Positions 49,893 through 59,117 are shown, counted from the first letter of the stretch. The stretch is 64,000 nt of DNA from Bog-473 sp036268485 (GCA_036268485.1 DATAUC010000043.1:24134-88133); one strand, 5' to 3'. Notes: generated by a model from the letters alone, not told the origin. Numbers and translations: made by a program.

Positions 49893-51364
49893 GCGAGCCC
49901 ACCCCGGTGCCGTTGATGGTGCCTCCGTTCGCCTTCGACGCGCTGGTGCGCGAGCGGCCCGTCGCCAAGCGGGCCACACCGTTCGCCGCCCCTATCGCCG
50001 CTTCCCCTCTTGCCGCCTCTCCAATCGTTGTGGCGCCCGTCGACGCACCAACGGAAGCCGCCACCATTCCGGCCGCCGCCCGACTAAATCCGCCCACCCC
50101 GCCCACCCCCCGGAGCGAGCGCCATAAGGCGCCGCGCCGTCAGCGCACGTCCCGTGAGCGCACGTCCCGCCACCGTGGCCGCCCGATCCTCATTGTCGCC
50201 GTGGTGCTGGTCGCGGCCGTCGCCTTCGTCGGATTCCGCTTGAGCCAGCCCATTCCCAAGGCCAAGGTGTCGTCCGCCCTGGGCGCCGCCGTGAAGGTGC
50301 CGGCCTCAACCGTCTCTCTGCCCTGGGCGCCCACCGGCCAGTCCGCCGTAGCCGTGCCCGCCCTCGGCATCGACGTGACCTCGGGTCCCGAGCAATCGGT
50401 GCCCATTGCCAGCCTGACCAAGATGATGACGGCGTACATCATCCTGCACGATCACCCGCTGGCGGGAAGCCAGAGTGGCCCCAACATCACCATGACGCAG
50501 GCTGACGTCGACTACTTCAATACCGATACCGTGTCGGACCAGGCGAACGCGCAGGTCACCGTGGGCGAGGTGCTGACCGAGCGCCAACTGCTGGGCGGGC
50601 TGCTGGTCCATTCGGCCAACAATTACGCGCTGTCCCTGGCCCGTTGGGACGCCGGCAGCCTGGACGCCTTCGTGGCCAAAATGAACGCCACCGCCCACAC
50701 GCTCGGCATGGACAACACCCACTACGTCGATCCCAGCGGGTACGACGAGGGATCGCAGTCGACGGCCGGCGACCTCTTGAAGGTGGCCATGCCGGACATG
50801 ACCAATGCGACCTTCGCCTCCATCGTGCGCATGCCGAACATCACGCTGCCGGTGGCCGGCACGATCTCCACCTACACGCCGCTGCTGGGCATTCAAGGGG
50901 TCATCGGTGTGAAGTCCGGCTTCACCACGCTGGCCGGTGGGTGCGATGTGCTGGCCGTCCGCCGGGTGGTCAACGGCAAGTCGGTGCTCATCATCAGCGC
51001 GGTGACCGGTCAGACGGGTCCCAACGTGCTGGTAGCGGCCGGACTGCAGGCGCTCAACGTGGCCAACGTCACCGGCATGTCCATCGGGGCCACGCCGGTC
51101 CAGCAGTCGGGGACCGTGGTGGCCCGGGTCGCCGCCGCCGGGCATGTGGTCGATGCCGTCACGGCCGCACCTGTCACCGTGTTGAGTTGGCCCGGCGTCA
51201 CCATCACGCGTACCTTTGAGCCCGGCGCCGCCGTGGCGCCCGGCACCCGGCAAGGCACCCGGATCGGCCGGGAAGTGGTGACGGTCGGCACCCAGCGCGT
51301 GGTGATCCCCGTCCGCCTGCAGAAGGACCTCCCCAAAGAGTCCATCAGCCAACGCATATTCTGA
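49889..51364 (+). CDS. D-alanyl-D-alanine carboxypeptidase family protein (S11)
   Basis: 491 aa. A 98-residue hydrophilic, P/A-rich cytoplasmic N-terminus precedes one membrane anchor (about 99-117). The penicillin-binding catalytic domain has S-L-T-K (175-178), S-A-N (242-244) and K-S-G (342-344). It trims the terminal D-Ala of peptidoglycan stems outside the membrane. A C-terminal domain of about 120 residues follows. TTG 49889 overlaps the ftsK stop, so a division motor and a wall enzyme are co-translated. Confidence 0.87.
   Translation: MSEPTPVPLMVPPFAFDALVRERPVAKRATPFAAPIAASPLAASPIVVAPVDAPTEAATIPAAARLNPPTPPTPRSERHKAPRRQRTSRERTSRHRGRPILIVAVVLVAAVAFVGFRLSQPIPKAKVSSALGAAVKVPASTVSLPWAPTGQSAVAVPALGIDVTSGPEQSVPIASLTKMMTAYIILHDHPLAGSQSGPNITMTQADVDYFNTDTVSDQANAQVTVGEVLTERQLLGGLLVHSANNYALSLARWDAGSLDAFVAKMNATAHTLGMDNTHYVDPSGYDEGSQSTAGDLLKVAMPDMTNATFASIVRMPNITLPVAGTISTYTPLLGIQGVIGVKSGFTTLAGGCDVLAVRRVVNGKSVLIISAVTGQTGPNVLVAAGLQALNVANVTGMSIGATPVQQSGTVVARVAAAGHVVDAVTAAPVTVLSWPGVTITRTFEPGAAVAPGTRQGTRIGREVVTVGTQRVVIPVRLQKDLPKESISQRIF
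51357..51362 (+). promoter_or_regulatory. Putative -10 box of thrB
   Basis: TATTCT at the end of the carboxypeptidase gene, 6 nt upstream of GTG 51369. Confidence 0.4.
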
Positions 51365-51368
51365 CCTG

Positions 51369-52235
51369 GTGCGCGCCCGGGTTCCCGCTTCATCGGCCAA
51401 CTTGGGTCCGGGCTTCGACGCCTTGGCCATAGCGCTCAACTGCTACGTCCAGGTCGACATTGAGCCTGCCGGCGGACTGTCGGTGCACAGCGAAGGCGAG
51501 GGCGCCGGCCTGTTCGATGATGCCTCCCATCTGGCGGTGCAGGTGGCCAAACAGGTGCTCGGGCACGACCGCATCGCGGTGACGGTCCGCTCGCAGATCC
51601 CGGTCTCGCGCGGTCTGGGTTCCTCCGCCGCATTGGCCGCTGCCGCCGCTGCCGCGGCCGGCGCCGATGACCCCTTCACCATTGCCGCCGCCGTGGACGG
51701 TCATCCCGAGAACGCGGCGGCCAGTGTCTTCGGCGGCCTGATTGCCGCCGCCACGGTCGACGGTCAACCACGATCGGTCCCGCTTCCCTTGAGCGATGAG
51801 CTGGCCTACGTGGTGATGGTGCCCGACCGCACGCTGTCCACAGCCGATGCCCGTCAGGTGTTGCCGGATCAGTTGTCACGGACCGACGCCACGTTCAATC
51901 TCGGGCGCATGGGTCTGCTGCTGGCTGGTTTGGCTGACCCCTCTCTCCTCATGGCCGCGGCGGCCGAGGACCGTATCCATCAGCCGGCGCGCACGGCCAT
52001 CTTCCCCGAAGCACCGCAATTGCTCAGCGCCCTATTGACCTCCGGCGCGCTGGCCTCGTGCTGGTCCGGCGCCGGTTCCTCGCTCTTGGGTATCACCACG
52101 CCGGCGGCCGCCGAAGGTGTCCAGCGTGGTGCCGAAGTCGCGCTCAAGGACGCCTCGCTGCCCGGCCGGGTCTTCCTGCTCCAGGTGGACCGGCGCGGTC
52201 TGGTCTACGGCGACGAGGCCGAACTTCCCAACTAG
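51369..52235 (+). CDS. thrB: Homoserine kinase
   Basis: 288 aa of the GHMP kinase family. V-P-A-S-S-A-N-L-G-P-G-F-D-A-L at the N-terminus, the phosphate-binding V-S-R-G-L-G-S-S-A-A, and the C-terminal W-S-G-A-G-S-S-L-L match ThrB, which phosphorylates homoserine for threonine synthesis. No hom or thrC is adjacent. The stop codon overlaps the convergent stop of the next gene at CTAG. Confidence 0.9.
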   Translation: MRARVPASSANLGPGFDALAIALNCYVQVDIEPAGGLSVHSEGEGAGLFDDASHLAVQVAKQVLGHDRIAVTVRSQIPVSRGLGSSAALAAAAAAAAGADDPFTIAAAVDGHPENAAASVFGGLIAAATVDGQPRSVPLPLSDELAYVVMVPDRTLSTADARQVLPDQLSRTDATFNLGRMGLLLAGLADPSLLMAAAAEDRIHQPARTAIFPEAPQLLSALLTSGALASCWSGAGSSLLGITTPAAAEGVQRGAEVALKDASLPGRVFLLQVDRRGLVYGDEAELPN

Positions 52236-53479
52236 GGGAGATCGTCGCGCAGGCTGTCGACGGCCTCATTCAGCTGGGACACACTGGCCTGCACGTTGAG
52301 TGAGTCCACCACTCTTTGATAGTTCGCAGCATTTGGTCCGGCGTTGCCTAGCTGGGCGAACACAGTGCTCGTCTTGCGGGCGCTGTTGATGGCGTCGTTC
52401 ACGTCGGACTGGATCAACAAGTTCCTGCCTGTGTTCTGCAGCGTGTCGGCATAGTCATTGAGCTGGTCTGCCAGTTGGCGGTCGAGTCCTTCGGAACAGG
52501 ACAGCGGATTCGCCGCCGATTGGCAGGTGGGATCCTGGGACTCGAATCGGTTGAAGTCCGAGATCAACGTCGTGTTGGCATCTTGGAGCGCTTGCGTGTG
52601 GATGGTGGCGACGTTGTTGATAAGAGCTGTCTCGCCCACGATGAGGGCGGGATAGCCGATGGCCCCCAGCACGATGGCCAGCACCAGGACCCGTCTGGCC
52701 GGCTGGCTCACCGACAAGTGCCAAAGCGGAGCGGGGGCCGGAGCAGTGATCGGGGGTGCATCGAGCTGGCCGGGGAACATGGGCGCCGGCGGGACCATCG
52801 CCGGGGCCACCGTGGCCGGATGCACCGCAGCTGCCGGGGCGTCGCCATCGCCGAACAGTCCGCCCGGATAGGTGGGCACTAACAAAAGGGCGTATGCCCC
52901 GAGGCGGGATTGGTAGCGAAGGGCGGCGGAGTAGGCCGTGTGCGCCGACGCCGGTAACCATCCGGTGATGAGGGTGGTCGCCCACATGAAGAAGCTGAGG
53001 ATGCCCAGGCCGAACTGCACCGCGGTGCCGAGTACGGCGGCCGGGAGTACAAGAACGAGGCGGAAGAACACAGCGACGCGGTTCATGCGCGTGGCTTCGG
53101 GCACTGCGATATGGGTGGGGTAGGCCGGCACGTCCTCGAAATCGAAGGGCGGGAACTGGTCGGTGAGGAACATGGCATAGGCGTAAAAGCGAAGCGTCAC
53201 GCGCAGGTACAGCGAACTCAAGCTGCGGGAGAAGGACGGCGTGCGGCCGGTGAAGAGGGCGCCGAACCAGGCGATCACCGTGATCACCTCAATGGCGATG
53301 GAGAGGAAGTAGACGACAATCAGCAGCGGGATGGCCAGGATGCCCCGGATCAGGACGGTCCAACGCCGTTGCTTGGCCCGCTCGGGCAGGGAGACGAGCA
53401 GGGGCAGAGGCTTGGCCAGGTCCGGCGCTGCTGGTGGCCCCGGGGGCGCCGGGGGTGCGGACTCAAATGCATTGACCAT
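52232..53479 (-). CDS. Membrane protein with two DUF4389-type units
   Basis: 415 aa. After a P-rich N-terminus there are two related membrane units: R-W-T-V-L-I-R-G-I-L-A-I-P-L-L...A-W-F-G-A-L-F-T-G-R-x-P and a second starting N-R-V-A-V-F-F-R-L-V-L-V-L-P. A third hydrophobic segment lies near 285-310. The last 100 residues are polar, helical and contain paired cysteines, probably outside the cell. Function unknown. TACCAT (53487-53492, minus strand) sits 7 nt before ATG 53479. Confidence 0.6.
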   Translation of the reverse strand: MVNAFESAPPAPPGPPAAPDLAKPLPLLVSLPERAKQRRWTVLIRGILAIPLLIVVYFLSIAIEVITVIAWFGALFTGRTPSFSRSLSSLYLRVTLRFYAYAMFLTDQFPPFDFEDVPAYPTHIAVPEATRMNRVAVFFRLVLVLPAAVLGTAVQFGLGILSFFMWATTLITGWLPASAHTAYSAALRYQSRLGAYALLLVPTYPGGLFGDGDAPAAAVHPATVAPAMVPPAPMFPGQLDAPPITAPAPAPLWHLSVSQPARRVLVLAIVLGAIGYPALIVGETALINNVATIHTQALQDANTTLISDFNRFESQDPTCQSAANPLSCSEGLDRQLADQLNDYADTLQNTGRNLLIQSDVNDAINSARKTSTVFAQLGNAGPNAANYQRVVDSLNVQASVSQLNEAVDSLRDDLP

Positions 53480-53486
53480 GCGGCCG

Positions 53487-53492
53487 ATGGTA
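53487..53492 (-). promoter_or_regulatory. Putative -10 box of the DUF4389-type gene
   Basis: TACCAT on the minus strand, 7 nt upstream of the ATG, in the 72-bp divergent gap shared with miaB. Confidence 0.4.
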
Positions 53493-53539
53493 CGACCGGG
53501 CCTGATCCGACGCTGGGATGAGCGCCGACGGCTCCGTCC

Positions 53540-53545
53540 TAGACT
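53540..53545 (+). promoter_or_regulatory. Putative -10 box of miaB
   Basis: TAGACT, 6 nt upstream of GTG 53552. The intervening CCTCCG is not a Shine-Dalgarno sequence. Confidence 0.45.
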
Positions 53546-53551
53546 CCTCCG

Positions 53552-54952
53552 GTGGCCAAGACCTTCATCATCCGCACCTTTGGGTGCCAGATGAACGAAC
53601 ACGACTCCGAGCGCCTGGCCGGCATGTTGGTGGCCGACGGCCTGACCCAGACCGACGTGATGGACGAAGCCGACGTGGTTGTGCTCAACACCTGCTGCAT
53701 TCGCGAGAACGCCGACCAGAAGCTCTACGGCACGCTGGGCACCCTCAAGACCCTGGTCGACGCCAAGCCGGGTCTGCAGATCGCCGTGGGCGGCTGCCTG
53801 GCCCAGAAGGACCGGGAGCTCATTCAGCAGAAGGTCGGGTGGGTCGACGTGGTCTTCGGCACCCACAACCTGGACAGTGCGCCCGAACTCTTACGCCGGG
53901 CCGAGCACGAGGGTCAGGTCATGGAGATCCTCGATGCGCCCAAGCCCGAATCCATCGCCAACCCCCTCATGGCTCCCGATGCCGTGCGCGAGTTCCCGTA
54001 CACGGCGTGGGTGAATATTCAGATGGGGTGCGACAACTCGTGCGCCTTCTGCATCGTGCCAGCGGTGCGTGGCCCCGAAGTCAGCCGGCCGGTGAGCGAC
54101 ATCGTGGGCGAGGTCGAGGCGCTGGCGCGCCGGGGCGTCTCAGAGATCACGCTGCTCGGGCAGAACGTGAACTCCTACGGGCGCGACATCACCAAGCGCC
54201 GCCCGCTCTTCGCCGACCTCTTGTGCAACCTGGGCGCCGTCGACGGCATCAGCCGCATCCGTTTCACCAGTCCCCACCCCAAGGATCTGCGGCCCGAGAC
54301 GATCGAGGCCATGGCCACCACGCCGGCGGTCTGCGAGCAGCTCCACCTGCCCCTCCAATCGGGCAGCAACCGGATCCTTACGGCGATGCGTCGCGGCTAC
54401 ACGGCCGAGCGTTACCTGGAGAAGCTGGCGGCGGCTCGGGCGGCCATCGACGACCTGGCCGTGACCACCGATATCATTGTGGGCTTTCCGGGTGAGACCG
54501 AGGAGGACTTCGAGGACACTCTGGCCGTGGCGGCCGAAGCGGCCTATGACAGTGCCTACACGTTCATCTTCTCGCCCCGCCCCGGGACACGAGCAGCGGA
54601 GATGCAGGACGAGTTCATCGCACCCGAGGTCATTGCCGAACGCTTCGATCGCCTGAAGACCGTGGTCGACCGCTCGGCGTTGGTGCGCCACACCGCCCGC
54701 GTCGGGCGGCTAGAAGAAGTGCTGGTCGAGGGCCCCAGCAAGCGCGACGAGGCCATGCTCTCCGGACGTACGCGGCAGGGCAAGCTCATCCACTTTGCGC
54801 CCATTGGACCAGGTACGAGCGGGACGCCGACGGCCGGCAGCGTGGCGCTGGTCACCGTGACGGCCGGTCATCCGCACCATCTTTCGGGCCGGCTCGAACG
54901 CGTGACGGCGCGGCCCCGTCACCGGGTACGCATCCCGGTGGCCAGCGCTTGA
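53552..54952 (+). CDS. miaB: tRNA-2-methylthio-N6-dimethylallyladenosine synthase
   Basis: 466 aa. A radical SAM methylthiotransferase acting after MiaA on A37 of tRNAs. The N-terminal UPF0004 domain supplies three cluster cysteines (F-G-C-Q-M-N near residue 12, N-T-C-C-I, G-G-C-L-A). The SAM motif is C-D-N-S-C-A-F-C. A TRAM domain closes the protein. miaA follows with a 4-bp overlap, so both steps are co-expressed. Confidence 0.95.
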   Translation: MAKTFIIRTFGCQMNEHDSERLAGMLVADGLTQTDVMDEADVVVLNTCCIRENADQKLYGTLGTLKTLVDAKPGLQIAVGGCLAQKDRELIQQKVGWVDVVFGTHNLDSAPELLRRAEHEGQVMEILDAPKPESIANPLMAPDAVREFPYTAWVNIQMGCDNSCAFCIVPAVRGPEVSRPVSDIVGEVEALARRGVSEITLLGQNVNSYGRDITKRRPLFADLLCNLGAVDGISRIRFTSPHPKDLRPETIEAMATTPAVCEQLHLPLQSGSNRILTAMRRGYTAERYLEKLAAARAAIDDLAVTTDIIVGFPGETEEDFEDTLAVAAEAAYDSAYTFIFSPRPGTRAAEMQDEFIAPEVIAERFDRLKTVVDRSALVRHTARVGRLEEVLVEGPSKRDEAMLSGRTRQGKLIHFAPIGPGTSGTPTAGSVALVTVTAGHPHHLSGRLERVTARPRHRVRIPVASA

Positions 54953-55869
54953 CCGCTGTCGCCCTGCTCGGGGTGACGGCCTCGGGCAAATCAGCGGCGG
55001 CCATGGAGCTGGCCCGCCGGCGGGGCGACGTGGAGATCGTCTCGGTGGACTCCATGTGCGTGTATCGAGGCATGGACCTGGCCACGTCCAAACCGAGCAA
55101 AGCGGCCCAGGCCGAGATCCCGCACCACCTGCTCGACTTGGTCGACCCCGATGAAGAGTTCACTGTGGCCGAGTTCCAACGGGCGGCCCGGGTGGCCCTG
55201 GCCGAGATTGCTGAACGCGGCCACCACGCGTTGTTGGTGGGCGGGACCGGTCTCTACCTGCGCTCCGTCGTCGATGATCTGCAGATTCCCGGCCGCTTTC
55301 CCGACGTCGTGGGGGCATTGAACGGCGAATTGGAAAGCGGGGTGACGGTGCCCGAGCTCCACGCCCGCCTGGCCGTCCTCGATGCCACCGCCGCCGCCCG
55401 CATGGAACCGACCAACCAGCGCCGTGTCGTACGGGCCCTGGAAGTGACGGTGGGTGCCGGCCGGCCCTTCTCGGACTTCGGCCCCGGCCTCGAGGCGTAC
55501 CCGCCATCGCCGGTGGCCCTGGTCGGCATCCCCATGGAGCCCGAGGTGGTCGATGCCCGCATCGCCCAGCGCTTCACTGGCTGGGTCGATGCCGGCCTGG
55601 TGGACGAAGTGAAGGCCCTGGCCGCCCGCCCCCGGGGCATCGCCCGCACCGCCCGTCAGGCCCTGGGCTACCGGGAGTTGCTGGCCCACGTGGAGGAGGG
55701 GGCCGACCTCGAGACTTGCATCGAGGAGGCGGTGCGCCGGACCAAGACCTTCGCTCGGCGCCAGGCCAGCTGGTACCGGCGTGATCCGCGCATCAGCTGG
55801 GTCGAGGGTCATGATGCTCCCGTCGACCGGTTGGACCAGCTCCTGGGGGCGCACGAACCGCGCCCTTGA
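54949..55869 (+). CDS. miaA: tRNA dimethylallyltransferase
   Basis: 306 aa. Transfers a dimethylallyl group to A37. P-loop G-V-T-A-S-G-K-S (residues 7-14), V-S-V-D-S-M-C-V-Y-R-G-M-D (the usual glutamine after D-S is replaced by methionine-cysteine here), G-G-T-G-L-Y-L-R and N-Q-R-R-V-V-R-A-L-E. Start TTG 54949 overlaps the miaB stop. The normally conserved D-S-x-Q-x-Y segment reads D-S-M-C-V-Y, a small deviation worth noting. Confidence 0.94.
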   Translation: MTAVALLGVTASGKSAAAMELARRRGDVEIVSVDSMCVYRGMDLATSKPSKAAQAEIPHHLLDLVDPDEEFTVAEFQRAARVALAEIAERGHHALLVGGTGLYLRSVVDDLQIPGRFPDVVGALNGELESGVTVPELHARLAVLDATAAARMEPTNQRRVVRALEVTVGAGRPFSDFGPGLEAYPPSPVALVGIPMEPEVVDARIAQRFTGWVDAGLVDEVKALAARPRGIARTARQALGYRELLAHVEEGADLETCIEEAVRRTKTFARRQASWYRRDPRISWVEGHDAPVDRLDQLLGAHEPRP

Positions 55870-55886
55870 CCTGCGAGACTGGTGGG

Positions 55887-56705
55887 GTGCAGTGCTCCAA
55901 GCACGAAGGGGCGGGCAACGACTTCATCGTCGTCCTCGATCCGCAGGACAGCCTCCGTTTCTCGGTGGCTCAAATTCGCCTGCTCTGTGACCGGCGGCGG
56001 GGCATCGGGGCCGACGGCATCATCCGGGTCGGGCCGGCCCGGGACGGCTGCGACCTGTCCATGGAACTGCGCAACGCCGATGGCGGCGTGGCCGAAATGA
56101 GCGGCAACGGCATCCGCTGCCTGGCCCAGGCCGCCGTCGACGCCGGCCTGGTCGTCGGACCGCAATTTCTCGTGGCCACCGGTGGCGGCCCGCGTACCGT
56201 CACCTACGAAGCCAGCGGCCCGCCCGGGTGGGCCACGGCCAGCGTCGATATGGGACCGGTGCGCCTCGGGCCCGACCAGGCCCAGGACTTCACCGACCGC
56301 CGGGCCCGCACGGTAGACGTGGGCAACCCGCACCTCGTCCTGCTCGGTCCCGAAGTGGCCACCGTGGACATCGCCGAACTGGGTCCCAAACTGCAGTCGG
56401 CCTTCAGTGACGGCATCAACGTCGAGTGGATCGCCCTGGCCGGGGACGATGACGGCACGCTGCTCGACTTCCGCGTCTGGGAGCGCGGCGTGGGCGAGAC
56501 GCTGGCCTGCGGGACCGGGAGCGTGGCCGCCGCCGCCGCCGCCCGCAGTTGGGGTGTGGTGGACTCCGATGGCGCCGTGCGCGTGCGCAATCCGGGCGGC
56601 ACTCTGGTCGTGACGCTGGGCGCCGGCGAGACCGATCCCGCTTTCCTGGCCGGGCCGGTGCGCAAGGTGGCGGACATCGACATCCATGCGGGGATGCTCT
56701 CTTGA
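55887..56705 (+). CDS. dapF: Diaminopimelate epimerase
   Basis: 272 aa. Interconverts LL- and meso-diaminopimelate using two cysteines: one in G-N-G-I-R-C-L-A-Q, the other in L-A-C-G-T-G-S-V-A. K-H-E-G-A-G-N-D-F at the N-terminus fixes the start at GTG 55887; TTG 55866 would add seven residues overlapping miaA. Its stop overlaps hflX. Confidence 0.95.
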   Translation: MQCSKHEGAGNDFIVVLDPQDSLRFSVAQIRLLCDRRRGIGADGIIRVGPARDGCDLSMELRNADGGVAEMSGNGIRCLAQAAVDAGLVVGPQFLVATGGGPRTVTYEASGPPGWATASVDMGPVRLGPDQAQDFTDRRARTVDVGNPHLVLLGPEVATVDIAELGPKLQSAFSDGINVEWIALAGDDDGTLLDFRVWERGVGETLACGTGSVAAAAAARSWGVVDSDGAVRVRNPGGTLVVTLGAGETDPAFLAGPVRKVADIDIHAGMLS

Positions 56706-57985
56706 CCAACGTGTTGCCCGGGACGCTGATCGACCGCTCGTTCCGTGAACGCATCATTCTGGTGGGGGTGGTCTTTCCGGGCGTGTCGGCCGAGTCGGTG
56801 GACGAGGCGCTCGACGAACTGGCCCAGCTGGTCGACAGTGCCCGAGCCGATGTGGTGGCGCGCGTGGTGCAGCGCCGGGACTCGCCCGATCCGGCCACCT
56901 TCGTCGGCAGCGGCAAGGCGCAGGAGATCGCTGCCCTGAGCCGCGAGGTCGATGCCGACACCGTCGTCTTCGACGAGGAGCTCAGCCCGGCGCAGCAGCG
57001 CAACCTGGAGAAGATCTTCGGCCGCACCGCCATCGACCGCACGGCGGTCATCCTCGACATCTTCGCCCAGAACGCCCGTAGTCCCGAGGGGAAGGCCCAG
57101 GTCGAGTTGGCCCTTTTGCGCTACCGGCTGCCCCGCTTGCGCGGTCGCGGCGGCAGTCTCAGCCAGCAGGCCGGTGGCATCGGCACCCGGGGTCCCGGTG
57201 AGACCCAGCTTGAGGTTGACCGGCGCCGGCTGGTGCGCCGTATGCACCGGCTCGAAGCCGACCTGCGCGAGGTCGACCGCACCCGTTCCCTGCAACGTCG
57301 CGGCCGGGCCAGGGGTCGCCATCGGGAGCTAGCGCTGGTTGGCTATACCAACGCCGGCAAGTCGACGCTGCTCAACCGGCTGACCGACGCCGGGGTGCCG
57401 GCCGCCAACCGGCTGTTCGTCACGCTGGATCCGCGCACCCGCCAGTTGGCGCTGCCGGGCGGCGAGACGGTCCTGGTCACCGACACCGTCGGATTCGTGC
57501 GCAAACTGCCGCACCAGTTGGTCGAGGCCTTCCGCACCACTTTGGCTTCGGTGCGCTTGGCCGACTTGCTGGTCCATGTGGTCGACGGCACGGCCGAGCA
57601 TGCCGAGACGCAGATGGTGGCCGTGCAGACGGTGCTCGACGAGATCGGTGCCGGCGATGTGCCGCAGTTGATCGTGGTCAACAAGGCGGACAAGGCCCCC
57701 ATGGAAGCCAAGGAACTGGCCCACCGTATGGACGGCTCCGTGCTCCTCTCGGCCCACACCGGCGAGGGGATTGACGAGTTCCTGCGCGTGGTCGGTGATC
57801 GCCTGCGTGGCTCTGACCGTGTGGTCGAGCTGGTGGTGCCGTGGGCCCGGGGCGACATCCTGGCTGCCATCCACCGGGAAGGCGAGGTGGTCGAGCAAGC
57901 CGACGGCGAGGAATTCGCCACCCTGCACGTCGTGCTGGACGAGGTGGGCAAGGCGCGCTTTGCCGAATTCGTCGCCGCCCCATGA
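56702..57985 (+). CDS. hflX: GTPase HflX
   Basis: 427 aa. A ribosome-splitting GTPase of stressed cells. The N-terminal domain has V-G-S-G-K-A-Q-E-I and F-D-E-E-L-S-P-A-Q-Q-R-N-L-E; the linker G-I-G-T-R-G-P-G-E-T-Q-L-E is diagnostic. G1 is G-Y-T-N-A-G-K-S, followed by D-T-V-G-F and N-K-A-D. TTG 56702 overlaps the dapF stop. The miaB-miaA-dapF-hflX order is common in actinobacteria. Confidence 0.95.
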   Translation: MTNVLPGTLIDRSFRERIILVGVVFPGVSAESVDEALDELAQLVDSARADVVARVVQRRDSPDPATFVGSGKAQEIAALSREVDADTVVFDEELSPAQQRNLEKIFGRTAIDRTAVILDIFAQNARSPEGKAQVELALLRYRLPRLRGRGGSLSQQAGGIGTRGPGETQLEVDRRRLVRRMHRLEADLREVDRTRSLQRRGRARGRHRELALVGYTNAGKSTLLNRLTDAGVPAANRLFVTLDPRTRQLALPGGETVLVTDTVGFVRKLPHQLVEAFRTTLASVRLADLLVHVVDGTAEHAETQMVAVQTVLDEIGAGDVPQLIVVNKADKAPMEAKELAHRMDGSVLLSAHTGEGIDEFLRVVGDRLRGSDRVVELVVPWARGDILAAIHREGEVVEQADGEEFATLHVVLDEVGKARFAEFVAAP

Positions 57986-59109
57986 CCTTCGTCCTGCCCC
58001 CGTACCCCTACGACCGGGTGGCTGTGCTGGGCAAACTGGCGGCCGAGTTACCGGGTGGCATGGTCGACTGCTCCATCGGCACGCCGTGCGATCCGCCGCC
58101 CGCCGCCGTCGTACAAGCCTTGTCCTCATCGGACAGTGAGCGGGGCTACCCGGCATCGGCCGGAAGCGCTGCTCTCCTGAACGCCGCCGCGGGCTGGCTC
58201 GAACGGCGCTTTGGTTTGGCGACGGTGCCCACGTCGTCGGTCGCCGCCTGCGTCGGCACCAAGGAGTTCGTGGCGGGCGCCCCTCACTTCTTGCGTTTGC
58301 GCACCCCGGACAAGGACACCGTCCTCTATCCGGCCGTGTCGTACCCCTCCTACGCCATGGGCGCCACGCTGGCCGGGTGTCGCGCCGTACCCGTGCCGGC
58401 GCGGCCGGGCGAACTGGGAGGGCTCGACCTGGACGCCATCGATCCGGACGATGCTCGGCGCGCCCTCATGCTGTGGTCGAACTCACCCTCCAACCCGACG
58501 GGTGGTCTGGGCGACCTGGGCTCCGAAGCAGCCTGGGGCCGCCGGCACGGCATCCCCGTTTTCTCCGACGAGTGCTACGCCGAGTTCACCTGGAGCACCG
58601 AGCCGCAGACGATCCTGAGCCACGGTTTTGACGGTGTGGTGGCCGTCCACTCCCTCTCGAAGCGATCGAACCTGGCCGGCGTCCGGGTGGGCTTCTTCGC
58701 CGGCGACCCGGACATCGTCGACTTCCTGCGCGAGGTCCGGCGCCATGCCGGCCTGATGGTGCCCGGTCCGGCTCAGGCCGCCGGGGCGGTGGCCCTGGCC
58801 GATGACGACCATGTGGTTGCGCAGCGGGAGCGCTATCTCGAACGCCTGACCTTCCTGGCCGAGGCGCTGACCGACTTCGGTGTGCCCGTCGGCGTGCCCG
58901 ACGGCGGGTTTTATCTCTGGGCCCCCGTGCCCACCGCGACCTGGACCGACGCCTGGGCCATGGCCGAGGACCTGGCTACCCGCGCCGGCCTGCTGGTCAG
59001 CCCGGGTGATCTCTATGGAGACGGGGGGGCCGGCTTCGTGCGCATCGCGGTGGTCCAGCCCATGGACCGCCTGCGCCTGGTGGCTGATCGTCTGGCCGCT
59101 GCTCGATAG
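57982..59109 (+). CDS. dapC: Succinyldiaminopimelate transaminase
   Basis: 375 aa. A fold-type I PLP aminotransferase: Y-P-S-Y near residue 115, W-S-N-S-P-S-N-P-T-G and the PLP lysine in S-L-S-K-R-S-N-L-A-G-V-R-V-G-F. The actinobacterial DapC subgroup and the next two genes, dapD and dapE, give the assignment. ATG 57982 overlaps hflX (ATGA). Confidence 0.92.
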   Translation: MTFVLPPYPYDRVAVLGKLAAELPGGMVDCSIGTPCDPPPAAVVQALSSSDSERGYPASAGSAALLNAAAGWLERRFGLATVPTSSVAACVGTKEFVAGAPHFLRLRTPDKDTVLYPAVSYPSYAMGATLAGCRAVPVPARPGELGGLDLDAIDPDDARRALMLWSNSPSNPTGGLGDLGSEAAWGRRHGIPVFSDECYAEFTWSTEPQTILSHGFDGVVAVHSLSKRSNLAGVRVGFFAGDPDIVDFLREVRRHAGLMVPGPAQAAGAVALADDDHVVAQRERYLERLTFLAEALTDFGVPVGVPDGGFYLWAPVPTATWTDAWAMAEDLATRAGLLVSPGDLYGDGGAGFVRIAVVQPMDRLRLVADRLAAAR

Positions 59110-59112
59110 GGT
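59107..59112 (+). promoter_or_regulatory. Putative -10 box of dapD
   Basis: TAGGGT overlapping the dapC stop, 5 nt upstream of ATG 59118. Confidence 0.4.
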
Positions 59113-59117
59113 GAACC

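Noticed and set aside
53480..53866. N-terminal extension of the DUF4389-type frame over miaB
   Set aside because: It would overlap the conserved N-terminal half of miaB; ATG 53479 with its own -10 box suffices.
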